Assembly: GCA_964529715.1 (NCBI GenBank)
Contig: CAZGXI010000025.1
Location: forward strand, 20,823 to 84,822
Direction of reading: 5' to 3'
Origin: CAZGXI01 sp964529715
GTDB lineage: Bacteria; Chloroflexota; Anaerolineae; Aggregatilineales; Ch27
Length of the DNA: 64,000 nt
Part shown: in pieces, positions 54,001-61,666 of the stretch
How the letters are laid out: each line of letters starts with the position of its first letter
Numbering within the stretch: the first letter of the stretch is position 1
Program-made: the position numbers and the translations under genes
The notes under the pieces: model-generated
What the model was told of the DNA's origin: nothing
The model's database searches: none
The model's input: the letters and a program-made list of their open reading frames with translations, nothing else

Positions 54001-54173
54001 CCTGGCTGGCCGAAGCGGCGGTGATCGCCAGCAACAGCGGCAAAGTGCGCCTGATGATCGTGTGGAATGTCAATTTCACCGATTATGGAGCCGATCCGAT
54101 GGGCGGGTACGCGATTATCCGACCCGGCGGCGGCTGTCCGGCCTGCGATACGCTGGGGGCCGTTGCCCGATAA
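51093..54173 (+). CDS. Membrane-anchored double glycosidase-like protein, GH18-like plus GH-A barrel (second of four)
   Basis: This 1026-residue protein has a disordered Pro-rich cytoplasmic start, one membrane helix (about 78-100), a beta-rich domain (about 110-270), and a GH18-like barrel (about 285-585). In the GH18 motif (359-366, DGIAIDYR) the catalytic Glu is replaced by Arg366, so this barrel is probably inactive. A Thr/Pro repeat linker (about 660-712) leads to a GH-A-type barrel (about 720-1026) with Glu815 in VWNEMNIDREW and Glu941 in CFTELGYLSPEG. The last domain is a paralogue of the protein at 49606. ATG at 51093 follows CGGAGG. It probably works outside the membrane on polysaccharide. 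Confidence 0.78.
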   Translation: MTFVTNNDPRKEDDFGDLEPAALPPQRPATPPPGSSVQGAQQRRGATPPSGPKGRQPTPTPPHPMKAAAAPRRSGRGGCVIAAVFTGLVVVVLVVIGLLLPPFSLLDQLTGPAYTSLDANTPGLAHPDGLTLTIDTAQPGQDFAVALQTLPRDVFLTGTGVEDWVLAARRALPPVLQLKSPIYDIRYRGTPPGAIALQIAVPPDAQPYETMDLYAWNAADGEWEFIPSQLTEDQTTIVTDLDTIPDRVAVFQTGAPAPLVAVPVDVTQGLSSAAAGIANVVMPAGLQPTIQGTLQGSLAANFQVGAGYAVVLTVRNFSDPNALDVSTVEAILNNDLLMAEHVRQLAACVQGCFQGGAADGIAIDYRGIDVRDRDHFSRFIRELARVLHASGRSLTVVVPAAQEIAQGQPWDTGAYDWRAIGRHADTVQILLGNNPVDFVPGGLVERMLRWGVGEISRYKIQLSLSALSFRQVGQDQPSFVPIGFEEAVSGLGNVEVATASQESYFLPGTTIEAMLNGYGATTGFDSNAQTPYIEYEGGAGRIWLTTRAALLYRMSVGRSLNVGGVALRDLMAPGVSPEVFQAAADYVLNSPAPSGQPVELALHWTVLSASGAVVAEATTAVGETFRWDAAGSDGNYAINVAVIGGGQESARAGQQVAVAFPTPTPTLTPTPTPTPTPTATPRPVVQAPVQQPAQQPTQQPAAANPAPVAPSGHIGGSFEIGGHVASLSAPAPDYMRRAGMRWVKVQVRYSLGMSPYDVAGRINEAHGLGFKILLGIVGYPNELASMSEQDYFNQFASFLGGVASLGPDAIEVWNEMNIDREWPQGRIDPAMYVRMLAAAYNAIKAANGNVMVISGALAPTGAEGAFGTDRVWNDDRYYAGMAAAGAAQYADCIGAHYNEGIIPPSQVGGDPRGGYPTYFFTSMIDRAWAPFGGQRPVCFTELGYLSPEGFGPLPGGFAWAANVTVAQQAAWLAEAAVIASNSGKVRLMIVWNVNFTDYGADPMGGYAIIRPGGGCPACDTLGAVAR

Positions 54174-54185
54174 ATATCAGCCTCA

Positions 54186-54209
54186 GCGGGGGCGCGAGAG
54201 CGCCCCTGC
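54186..54209. repeat. GC-rich palindrome between glycosidase-like genes
   Basis: GGGGGCGC (54188-54195) pairs with GCGCCCCT (54200-54207) around a GAGA tetraloop, starting 15 nt past the stop. There is no T-run. It falls in the dispersed palindrome class. Confidence 0.55.
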
Positions 54210-54248
54210 CGCATCCCGGTCTGCGTGTGCAAACAAGGAGCGTTCTTC

Positions 54249-55694
54249 ATGTCGCTGGAATACCCGCAAACCACACATCCTGCTTCTGCAAACTCCGAAC
54301 GTGCCCGCCAGGTGCGCATGTTTGTGTTGATCTGGCTGGGGGTGACGTTGGTAGTCGGCGCAGCAGCGTTTGTTGCCATTTTCGTCGCCACTGGCTTTCT
54401 CCTGCCTTCAGGAGGGGTGCTTCCGGTGAACGCGGCGGCAGCAGCCATTACCTCGCCCACACCGATCCAGATGCGTGTTGTGCAGCCCACATCTACGCCC
54501 TCTTTGCCCACCCCGACTCAGGCGGTGGCACTGGCTGCCGCTGTGACCTCCACGCCGACGCAAGAGCCGTCCGCCACGCCGACCCTGACGGCGATGCAGA
54601 GCACGGCTTTTGACTTCGGCATCCAGGTGCAGGAGAGTTTCGACATCTATGACTACTGGATGACGGTGGTCAGCGAGCAGCTTCACCTGGATTGGATCAA
54701 GCAGCAGGTGCGCTGGGAAAACATCGAGCCGGTGCAGGGGCAGTATGACTGGGCGCTGCTGGATGTGGTTCTGCCGACGGCGCAGCAACATGGTGTCCGC
54801 GTGATGTTAAGCATCGTCACCGCGCCGGAATGGGCGCGCGAACCCGGCGCGGACCTGACCAAGCACGGCCCGCCTGCCAACTTTCAGAATTACGTGAACT
54901 TTGTGACGGCCATTTTGAACCGCTATCCGGGCATGGTCAGCGCCATCGAAGTCTGGAACGAGATGAACATCGACCGGGAGTGGGCGTCGGTCAATGGGCT
55001 TTCGACCCAGAATTACATGCGTTTGCTCCAGATGACCTATCAGGCGGTCAAGGCTATCGATCCGGGCATCATCGTTATCAGCGGCGCGCTCTCCCCAACA
55101 GGGGGATGGGTTGAGCCGAACGGCGTGGTCAGCGCGATTGACGATTTTCAGTACATGGACGGCCTGATCCAGAACGGTCTGCTGCAATATTCTGACTGCG
55201 TGGGGGCGCACCACAACGGTTATAACATCGGCCCGACGGTTCCCTGGGACGAAGCGCCCCGCGACCCGGAGGCAGCGACGGCGATCTTCCGAGGGCCATT
55301 CGATAACCCGCATCACTCCTGGAGTCTCTACAGCACCCTGACGACTTACGCCAACAAGATTCAACTGGCGGGCGGGAATCAACGGCTGTGCATCACCGAA
55401 TTCGGCTGGGCCGTTGCCGAGGACCTGGGCGGCTACCCGCGCGGCTTCGAGTTCGCGCAAGATAACACGCTGCAAGAGCAGGCCGATTACATCATTGAAG
55501 CGGTGCAGTGGATGGAAGAGTCCGATATCGTCTGGCTGGCCTGGGTGTGGAATCTGAACTACGGCGCGCAGGCCGGCTGGGATCCGACGAACGACAACGT
55601 GCCCTATTCCATCCTGCGCCCGAACAGCGTCCCCGCGCCCGCGTGGGATGCCATCGCCCGCTACCGCATGGAACACTTCGGCGGCAATTCATGA
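54249..55694 (+). CDS. Membrane-anchored GH-A glycosidase-like protein (third of four)
   Basis: This 481-residue protein has an N-terminal membrane helix (about 24-54) followed by a Thr/Pro/Ala-rich spacer (to about 115). The TIM barrel starts at FDFGIQVQESFDIYD. The WENIEPVQGQYDW strand resembles GH39/GH42-type enzymes. Catalytic candidates are Glu238 in VWNEMNIDREW and Glu384 in CITEFGWAVAED. AAGGAG lies 8 nt before the ATG. Its stop overlaps the next start by ATGA, so the third and fourth proteins are coupled. It presumably faces the outside; substrate unknown. Confidence 0.8.
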   Translation: MSLEYPQTTHPASANSERARQVRMFVLIWLGVTLVVGAAAFVAIFVATGFLLPSGGVLPVNAAAAAITSPTPIQMRVVQPTSTPSLPTPTQAVALAAAVTSTPTQEPSATPTLTAMQSTAFDFGIQVQESFDIYDYWMTVVSEQLHLDWIKQQVRWENIEPVQGQYDWALLDVVLPTAQQHGVRVMLSIVTAPEWAREPGADLTKHGPPANFQNYVNFVTAILNRYPGMVSAIEVWNEMNIDREWASVNGLSTQNYMRLLQMTYQAVKAIDPGIIVISGALSPTGGWVEPNGVVSAIDDFQYMDGLIQNGLLQYSDCVGAHHNGYNIGPTVPWDEAPRDPEAATAIFRGPFDNPHHSWSLYSTLTTYANKIQLAGGNQRLCITEFGWAVAEDLGGYPRGFEFAQDNTLQEQADYIIEAVQWMEESDIVWLAWVWNLNYGAQAGWDPTNDNVPYSILRPNSVPAPAWDAIARYRMEHFGGNS

Positions 55695-56968
55695 GTATGT
55701 CTCGCAAGATATGGGTCAGACTGGGCGCTGCTGCGCTCGGTCTGGCCTTTTTTGTCATTCTTCTGCTGCTGTCCGCCGCTCGTTTGGCTGGTGAGCAGGC
55801 TGCGGCGGTACAGCCGTCTGCGACGCCCACTCCGATCACGTCGCTGTATCCCGTGCCGATCACTGCGCCGCACTTCGAGTCGTTGAGCTACGGCATCCAG
55901 GCATTCCTGTGGTGGAATGAGTCTTCGCGCACCTGGGACCTGGAAATGATCCGCATGATGAACTTCACTCACGTCAAGCAGATTTTCGGCTGGGAAGACA
56001 TCGAGCCGGAACGCGGGCGCTACGACTGGAGTCGCGCCGACGATGTGGTAGATGAGGTAGCCTACCGGGGACTGTCGCTCGTCGCGCGGCTGGACCATCC
56101 GCCGACGTGGGCGCTGGTCGATCCGGCCTTGCGTGCCGACGGCGTGCCCTTCGATGTGGAAGCCTACGGCGCATTCTGCGGCGCGGTGGCAGAACGTTAC
56201 CGGGGGCGCATCGCGGGTTATCAGGTGTGGAACGAGCCGAACCTTCAGCGCGAGTGGAACGGCTACCCGCCGGACGCCGCCGGGTATGTGGCCCTGCTGC
56301 GCGCTTGTTACACCGCGATCAAGGCCGCCGACCCGGATTCTATTGTCATCTCGGCGGGACTAGCCCCCACCGGGACCGATCTTCCCATTGCTGTGCCGGA
56401 CGAACGCTACTTACAGGAGATGTTCGATGCGGGTCTGAGCGAGGTGTATGACGTACTGGGGCTGCACGCGCCGGGCTACCATAATCCGCCGTCTATTTCG
56501 CCAGAAGCGGTGGCGGCGGCGAACGACGGTCATCGCTGGATGGCTTTCCGCCATGTAGAGGACATGCGCCGCCTTATGATTGCCAACGGCGATGCGGAGC
56601 GACAGGTCGCCTTGCTGGAATTCGGCTGGACAACCGACCCGCTGCATCCCGAATATGCCTGGCACGCTGTAGATGAGGCGACGCAGGCGGAGTACCTGGT
56701 GGGCGCTTATGCCTATGCTGCCGAGTACTGGCGGCCCTGGGTCGGGCTGATGAGCACGATTTATATCGCTGCGCCCGACTGGACGGAAGACGACGAGGAA
56801 TACTGGTGGGCGATCACGCTGCCGGCGTTCAGCCCGAATTACCACGTGCGCCCGGCCTACATCGATCTGGCGAACATGGCGAAGTATATGGGCGAACGGG
56901 TCATCCCGGCGCGCGACCCCGGCAGCGAAGAGGCGGTGAACCATGTCCCCCTGGACGCTAGGGATTAG
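55691..56968 (+). CDS. Membrane-anchored GH-A glycosidase-like protein (fourth of four)
   Basis: This 425-residue protein has a basic start, a membrane helix or uncleaved signal (about 8-33), a short Pro/Thr spacer and a TIM barrel from about 55. FGWEDIEPERGRYDWSRAD parallels the third protein. Acid/base candidate Glu182 is in VWNEPNLQREWNG and nucleophile candidate Glu310 in LLEFGWTTD. Most motifs are preserved although it is the most divergent of the four. The start overlaps the previous stop by 4 nt, and its 3' end overlaps the next gene by 26 nt, so translation is likely to be linked across the three genes. Confidence 0.8.
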   Translation: MSMSRKIWVRLGAAALGLAFFVILLLLSAARLAGEQAAAVQPSATPTPITSLYPVPITAPHFESLSYGIQAFLWWNESSRTWDLEMIRMMNFTHVKQIFGWEDIEPERGRYDWSRADDVVDEVAYRGLSLVARLDHPPTWALVDPALRADGVPFDVEAYGAFCGAVAERYRGRIAGYQVWNEPNLQREWNGYPPDAAGYVALLRACYTAIKAADPDSIVISAGLAPTGTDLPIAVPDERYLQEMFDAGLSEVYDVLGLHAPGYHNPPSISPEAVAAANDGHRWMAFRHVEDMRRLMIANGDAERQVALLEFGWTTDPLHPEYAWHAVDEATQAEYLVGAYAYAAEYWRPWVGLMSTIYIAAPDWTEDDEEYWWAITLPAFSPNYHVRPAYIDLANMAKYMGERVIPARDPGSEEAVNHVPLDARD

Positions 56969-57446
56969 CTACTTCTGTCATTTGGTTGCCACTGTCGTGT
57001 GGATCGGCGGGCTGGCGTTGCTGGCGCTGGTGGTATGGCCGTCGGCGCGGCGAGTCCTGGACGGCGATCCGAAGCAGGCGGTGCTGCTGGCCGACCTGCG
57101 CCGTCGCTTCAATCCGCTGGCGAATCTCAGCCTGGTCGTGTTGATCGTCACCGGGATGATCCAGATGAGCGGCGACCCGAACTACGATGGCCTGCTCATC
57201 TTCGATAATGACTGGAGTCGGGCAATCCTGCTCAAACACCTGGCGATCCTCGGCATGGTGATTGTCGGCGCGACGCTGCAATGGGGGATTCTCCCTGCGC
57301 AGGAACGGGCTGCCCTGTTGCAGGCACGCGGCAGGGATGTGCCCGATCTGGAACGTCTGGAACGGCGGGAACGCCTGCTTAACATGGCGAACTTGCTTCT
57401 GGGCGGGTTGGTGCTGGCTTTTACCGCCCTGGCAACCGCGTTATAA
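56943..57446 (+). CDS. CopD-like four-helix membrane protein
   Basis: This 167-residue membrane protein has four hydrophobic segments. HLVATVVWIGGLALLALVVWP at the start, RRFNPLANLSLVVLIVTGM, and LLKHLAILGMVIVGATLQW match the CopD domain layout, in which conserved His residues are thought to bind metal or haem. It overlaps the fourth glycosidase-like gene by 26 nt in another frame, and a TATAAT box at 57442-57447 covers its stop. Function in this context is unknown; copper handling is only the family association. Confidence 0.75.
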   Translation: MSPWTLGISYFCHLVATVVWIGGLALLALVVWPSARRVLDGDPKQAVLLADLRRRFNPLANLSLVVLIVTGMIQMSGDPNYDGLLIFDNDWSRAILLKHLAILGMVIVGATLQWGILPAQERAALLQARGRDVPDLERLERRERLLNMANLLLGGLVLAFTALATAL

Positions 57447-57447
57447 T
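57420..57447 (+). promoter_or_regulatory. Candidate promoter for the glycosyltransferase gene
   Basis: TTTACC (57420-57425) and TATAAT (57442-57447) are 16 nt apart, at the end of the CopD-like gene and about 129 nt before the next start codon. Confidence 0.4.
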
Positions 57448-57575
57448 CGTTTTGCCGTCAAAACGCCGGGATCGCCCGGTTCTCCGCTTTCAGGGTTAAG
57501 ATGCTTATTTGAAGGACCTTGAACCGGTCCCGGCAGTGTGGTGTTCTCTACGTCCACTGAGGAGTTTTCCCCGCG

Positions 57576-59603
57576 TTGAACAAGCGCCATCCTCATCTCG
57601 CCCTGTTGACCGTCCTGCTGCTGCTGGCGGCGCTGTTACGCCTGTGGAATCTGGGCACACTGCCGCCGGGCTTCAGCCATCCCGAACTGGACGTGCTGAA
57701 TATCATGGGGCGGGTGCAGCTTGGCGAAGTGGTGGTTTTTCATCGGGCAGGTACGGCAGGACAGGAGGCGATGTTTTCCGTCATCCAGGCATTTGCTGCC
57801 GTACTCTTCGGCGATGGTCTGATCACGCTGCGGCTGCCTGCCGTCTGGATCGGTCTGATTACGCTCTGTCTGACCTATGCGATAACCCGGCGGTTGTATG
57901 GTCGGCGGGCAGGGTTACTGGCGTTTGGCCTGATGGCGGTGGGGTTCTGGCCAGTGCTGTTGTCGCGCCTGGCAATCCGGGAGACGCTCGTGCCGCTGGC
58001 GGTGCTGGCGGCGCTGCTGGCCTTTTTCAACGCCTTCCACGTCCGTCGAGAGGTCTCTCCCGATCCGCCGGTGACAGCCTCGTATACCGCACTCGGCCTA
58101 CTGACGGCCCTCAGTCTCTATGTACACTGGTACGGTGTTTTTGTGGCCCTGGTGATTACCCTGGCGACGGCCTACCTGTTGTTGACGCGCCAGCGCATCT
58201 CGCGGCGGGCCACTGGGTACAGTGCTTTTGCCATTCTCGTCTCGATCATCACGGTGGTTCCTTACGTCATCTCCACGCTGCGCGCACCTGCTCTCAGTGG
58301 GTTGGCTAGCCTGCGCCAGGCCCTCACACCGGCCAGTGCACCGGACTCGATCATTGATGGCCTGGCAGCATTCTTCTTCCGAGGTGACTTCGATCCGGTC
58401 TTCAATCTGCCGGGCCGTCCTTTGTTGGAACCGGTCAGTGCGCTCTTATTCACTGGCGGGATGATCGTCGGGCTGCGGCACTGGCGCCACCCGACCGGTT
58501 TTATCCCGATGATGGCCGTGCTGGTGGGGCTGCTTCCGTTACTGCTCGGCGCGCAGGCAGGTTCTTTTCGGGCGCTGGTCGGCGCGCTGCCCCTGATCTA
58601 CTTAGTGATCGGACGCGCCGCCGACCTGGGGCTGTCTGCCCTGGCTGTTCGCCGCCCGATTTTTCACCGCGCTGCGCCCTGGCTGATGGCTGCGCTAGTG
58701 GCGGCGAACCTGGTCTGGACGGCAGGCGACCTGTTCATCCGCTGGCCTGCTCGTCCTGACGTTCAGGAGGCTTACCACGCCAGCCGGGGCTTGCTGGCCC
58801 ATCATCTAGACCGCACCGCCGTGTCCTTGCCGACCACCGTGTGCAGTCCGCAGCTTTTCGACACCGATGCTCAGCCCGGCGACCCTCACCTGCTGGACTG
58901 GATGATGCAGCGCCAGGACGCGCCGCTGCGTTACGTGGATTGCGCCAACGGCCTGATCGTCGCGGCAGGGGGCGCGCGCCAGCAGTTCGCTTTTACCGAC
59001 CCGACCATTTTCAATCGGATGCACGCGGTCTTGCAGTCGTGGCTGCGGGGACGCCCGAACATCCCGGTGCCCGGCCTGCCGCCATCAAGTGTGGTGGAAT
59101 TGAATGTGCAGCGCCAGTTGGAAAATACGGTGGGGCGGTTGCTGACAACTGCCCCCACCGGCTTTGCGCCGGAATCGCCCGGTGGGCCCGGCGCGGCGGC
59201 GTTACCGGTGCGGATGGGTGGCAATCTATCGTTTCTGGGCTACGTTCCAGAGCGCGACCTGAACTACGCGCCCGGCGATGTTGTGCCTATTGTAACCTAC
59301 TGGCGTGTGGATGGCGCGGTGCCGCCGGATGTGCGCCTGTTCGCCCACGTGCTGTCAGACCCGGTTGCCATTGTGGCGCAAACCCAGGCGATCAACGTCT
59401 GGGCGCCCACGCTGCGTAACCGTGATGTGTTCATCCAGGTGATGTATGTCGTGTTGCCCGAGTCGGTGCCGCCCGGCGCGTATGATATTTCTATCGGGGC
59501 GTATCTGGCTGATAGCCAGGCACGCCTGCCTGTCTTCGACGGCGAGCAGCGGCGCGGCGACCGGCTGTTCCTCTATCAGATCACCGTGACGGCGGAGGAC
59601 TAG
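57576..59603 (+). CDS. GT39/PMT-type membrane glycosyltransferase
   Basis: This 675-residue protein has about ten hydrophobic segments (up to residue 390 or so) and a C-terminal soluble beta-rich domain (about 520-675). The first loop carries GFSHPELDV, the acidic site expected for dolichyl- or undecaprenyl-phosphate sugar transferases. RLPAVWIGLITLCLTYAITRRLYG and FWPVLLSRLAIRETLVPL follow the PMT/ArnT pattern. It probably moves a sugar from a lipid carrier onto an exported polymer or protein. The TTG start is read because GAGGAG precedes it (12 nt); there is no ATG nearby. Its neighbours are the glycosidase-like proteins upstream. Confidence 0.8.
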   Translation: MNKRHPHLALLTVLLLLAALLRLWNLGTLPPGFSHPELDVLNIMGRVQLGEVVVFHRAGTAGQEAMFSVIQAFAAVLFGDGLITLRLPAVWIGLITLCLTYAITRRLYGRRAGLLAFGLMAVGFWPVLLSRLAIRETLVPLAVLAALLAFFNAFHVRREVSPDPPVTASYTALGLLTALSLYVHWYGVFVALVITLATAYLLLTRQRISRRATGYSAFAILVSIITVVPYVISTLRAPALSGLASLRQALTPASAPDSIIDGLAAFFFRGDFDPVFNLPGRPLLEPVSALLFTGGMIVGLRHWRHPTGFIPMMAVLVGLLPLLLGAQAGSFRALVGALPLIYLVIGRAADLGLSALAVRRPIFHRAAPWLMAALVAANLVWTAGDLFIRWPARPDVQEAYHASRGLLAHHLDRTAVSLPTTVCSPQLFDTDAQPGDPHLLDWMMQRQDAPLRYVDCANGLIVAAGGARQQFAFTDPTIFNRMHAVLQSWLRGRPNIPVPGLPPSSVVELNVQRQLENTVGRLLTTAPTGFAPESPGGPGAAALPVRMGGNLSFLGYVPERDLNYAPGDVVPIVTYWRVDGAVPPDVRLFAHVLSDPVAIVAQTQAINVWAPTLRNRDVFIQVMYVVLPESVPPGAYDISIGAYLADSQARLPVFDGEQRRGDRLFLYQITVTAED

Positions 59604-59606
59604 GCG

Positions 59607-60566
59607 ATGTTCGAGATCGTTTTTCTCGGTACATCGGCCTCGGCCCCGTCGGTCTACCGGGGGCTGTCGGCGCAGGTTATCCTGGCGGAAGAGTATCGTT
59701 TTCTGATCGACTGTGGTGAAGGCACGCAGCGCCAGATTCTCAAGAGCGGCCTGGGATTCAAGCGCCTGACGCGCATTCTGCTCACGCACGGCCACCTGGA
59801 TCATATCCTGGGACTGGCCGGGCTGCTTTCGACCTATATGCGTTGGGAATCGGTGCAAGAACTGGAAATCTGGGGCGGGCGGCGCACCCTGGACCGCGTG
59901 CAACGCCTGCTATACGATGTGACGCTGGGCGGGGCCACGCCGCCAATGCCCATCCACCTGATCGACCTCAAGCCGGGCACGTTCTTTGAGGCCAAAAAGT
60001 TCACCGTGACCGCTTTCCCGGTGTCGCATCGTGGGCCGGATAACTTCGGCTTTCTGTTCGAGGAGCGCGCACGGCGGCCTTTTCTGGTCGAGCGGGCGGA
60101 GGCGCTGGGTGTTCCTGCCGGGCCGGAGCGCGGCGCGCTGACGCGCGGGGAGTCGATCCGGCTGGCGGATGGGCGCGTGATCGCTCCCGACGATGTGCTG
60201 GGGCCGGTGTTGCCCGGCGCGAAGCTCGTTTACATCGGGGACATTGGCCGGACGGATAACCTGCCGGAGGAAATACACGGCGCGGATGTGCTGGTGATGG
60301 AGGCGACTTACCTGGAAGACGAGGATGACATGGCCGCCGATTTCGGCCATATGACCGCTGCCCGCGCGGCCCGCTATGCACAGCAGGCCGGGGTCAAGGC
60401 GTTGATCCTTACACACCTGTCCCGGCGCAACCGTGAGCGGGACGTGTTAACCGAGGCGCGCGCAATTTTCCCAGAGGTGATTGTCGCCCGCGATTTTGAC
60501 CACTTCAGTGTGGTTAAGGGGAAGCCGCTGGCGCGGGTGAAAACAACACCACCTGCCGAGGAATAG
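59607..60566 (+). CDS. rnz: Ribonuclease Z
   Basis: This 319-residue metallo-beta-lactamase-fold endonuclease trims tRNA 3' ends. It has FLGTSASAPSVYRGLSA at the N-terminus, LIDCGEGTQRQI, the zinc motif THGHLDHILGL (HxHxDH), a PVSHR motif, GDIGRT, and LILTHLSRR near the C-terminus with FGHMTA. Length is normal for the long RNase Z type. It starts 3 nt after the preceding stop, so it may be translated from the same mRNA as the glycosyltransferase. Confidence 0.93.
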   Translation: MFEIVFLGTSASAPSVYRGLSAQVILAEEYRFLIDCGEGTQRQILKSGLGFKRLTRILLTHGHLDHILGLAGLLSTYMRWESVQELEIWGGRRTLDRVQRLLYDVTLGGATPPMPIHLIDLKPGTFFEAKKFTVTAFPVSHRGPDNFGFLFEERARRPFLVERAEALGVPAGPERGALTRGESIRLADGRVIAPDDVLGPVLPGAKLVYIGDIGRTDNLPEEIHGADVLVMEATYLEDEDDMAADFGHMTAARAARYAQQAGVKALILTHLSRRNRERDVLTEARAIFPEVIVARDFDHFSVVKGKPLARVKTTPPAEE

Positions 60567-60579
60567 GCAGCGTGCGGAT

Positions 60580-60601
60580 AAAAACGGATATTTTATATCC
60601 G
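60580..60601 (-). terminator. Likely terminator downstream of the Rrf2 gene
   Basis: On the minus strand CGGATA and TATCCG (60601-60596 with 60590-60585) form a stem, followed by TTTTT. It is about 115 nt past the Rrf2 stop and close to the rnz end. The stem is short and AT-rich. Confidence 0.5.
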
Positions 60602-60621
60602 AAAAATTGTGACACGGCAAC

Positions 60622-60652
60622 GGCGCGGAGATGACCTGTCTCTGCGCCCTTT
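60622..60652 (+). terminator. Stem-loop between convergent rnz and Rrf2 genes
   Basis: GGCGCGGAGA (60622-60631) pairs with TCTCTGCGCC (60639-60648), including one G-T pair, over 7 nt; CTTT follows. It could end rnz transcription; the T-run is short. Confidence 0.5.
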
Positions 60653-60715
60653 GCGTGTCCCGGTGCTTCTGGTCGGCAGAGTGGTACGGCCCGGTAGCCC
60701 GGCGCGGCGATTCCC

Positions 60716-61156
60716 CTACGCCGCTTGATAGGCAGTGCTGTTTTCCAGAGCAGCCTGGCGTTCTAGCAGCATGGCGAAGTTCGTGTTGCGCAGCCGTGCG
60801 ACGAGGTCCTTTTGGACTTCGCACCATACTTCGCGGATGGGACAGGTGGACGTCGAAGGGCAGGCGTCTGCATTCAGGACGCAACGGTTTAGCGCAATCT
60901 CGCCGTCGATGGCTTCTACCACTTCCAGCAGACTGATTTCTTCCGGCGGACGTGCCAGACGCACACCACCGCTGGCCCCCCGCATGGCATCCACAATCCC
61001 CTTGACCGAAAGCTGCGAGATGATCTTGGCAAGAAAGGGCAAGGGGATATTTTCCTCTTCGGCAATGACCGAGGTCGCAAGACGCTCGCCATCTACCAGC
61101 CGCGCCACATGCAATACGGCGCGAACGGCGTAATCGGCTTGACGGGTGATTTCCAT
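60716..61156 (-). CDS. Rrf2 family transcription regulator with Fe-S-type cysteines
   Basis: This 146-residue regulator has the Rrf2 winged helix: EITRQADYAVRAVLHVARL, VIAEEENIPLPFLAKIISQL (recognition region) and GASGGVRLARPPEEISLLEVVEAIDG. Three cysteines, Cys92, Cys99 and Cys105 (C-x6-C-x5-C), occupy the place of the IscR/NsrR iron-sulfur ligands; a fourth Cys is at 112. It therefore probably senses iron-sulfur status, oxygen or nitric oxide. The ATG at 61156 follows AGGAGC. It is a single gene divergent from the small zinc protein, with a 260-nt gap containing TTGTCA/TGACAA inverted repeats. Confidence 0.88.
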   Translation of the reverse strand: MEITRQADYAVRAVLHVARLVDGERLATSVIAEEENIPLPFLAKIISQLSVKGIVDAMRGASGGVRLARPPEEISLLEVVEAIDGEIALNRCVLNADACPSTSTCPIREVWCEVQKDLVARLRNTNFAMLLERQAALENSTAYQAA

Positions 61157-61374
61157 GCTGTGCTCCTGGGCGGGTTGGAATTCCGGCCTCAATTGTCTTG
61201 TTTTATGCTATTTAGAGGCTAATCTACTGTCGTCTTTCCCTCAAGTGACGGTTGTCATTGGGAGTGGTGACAATAGGCCGCAACTGCACCTTTTTTATCC
61301 GCTAGGGTTAATTTGTCAGGAAATTGTTCAGGTAATAGAATGAATTTCAGCGCACGCCCGCAAGCGAAGTGCGC

Positions 61375-61380
61375 TATAAT
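61375..61380 (+). promoter_or_regulatory. Consensus -10 box for the small zinc protein gene
   Basis: TATAAT at 61375-61380 lies about 36 nt ahead of the chosen ATG. It argues against the start of the longer frame at 61369, which would precede the transcription start. No convincing -35. Confidence 0.5.
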
Positions 61381-61416
61381 GCGCTACTGCGCCTTACTGT
61401 TCAGGCAGGGTTGTGG

Positions 61417-61665
61417 ATGGCAGTGCCTTTTTGTCATGTGTGTGACACCAGACCGGCTGATAAACGCCGCTATGGAGATAGCGGCCTGGAGGATGGCGAA
61501 TACTGCCCGGTTTGCCATCGGCCTGCGTGCCGTTTTCACCTGGGTACGGTGCGCTGGCGCTGGAAGAAAGATGGCCAGTTGGATTCGGCTCGTATTTGCC
61601 TGGAATGTAAAAATGCCTATCGTCATCGTAGCTGGGACCCCGTACATCGGGACTGGATAAGCTGA
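61417..61665 (+). CDS. Small zinc-ribbon-like protein
   Basis: This 82-residue protein has four paired metal-ligand sites: Cys6/Cys9, Cys30/Cys33, Cys38/His41 and Cys61/Cys64, as in cross-brace zinc folds binding two zinc ions. The middle is basic (VRWRWKKDG), so RNA or DNA contact is possible. No known family is recognised. A longer open frame starts at 61369, but the TATAAT at 61375 makes the ATG at 61417 preferable. It ends 1 nt before the O-methyltransferase start, implying co-translation with it. Confidence 0.62.
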   Translation: MAVPFCHVCDTRPADKRRYGDSGLEDGEYCPVCHRPACRFHLGTVRWRWKKDGQLDSARICLECKNAYRHRSWDPVHRDWIS

Positions 61666-61666
61666 G

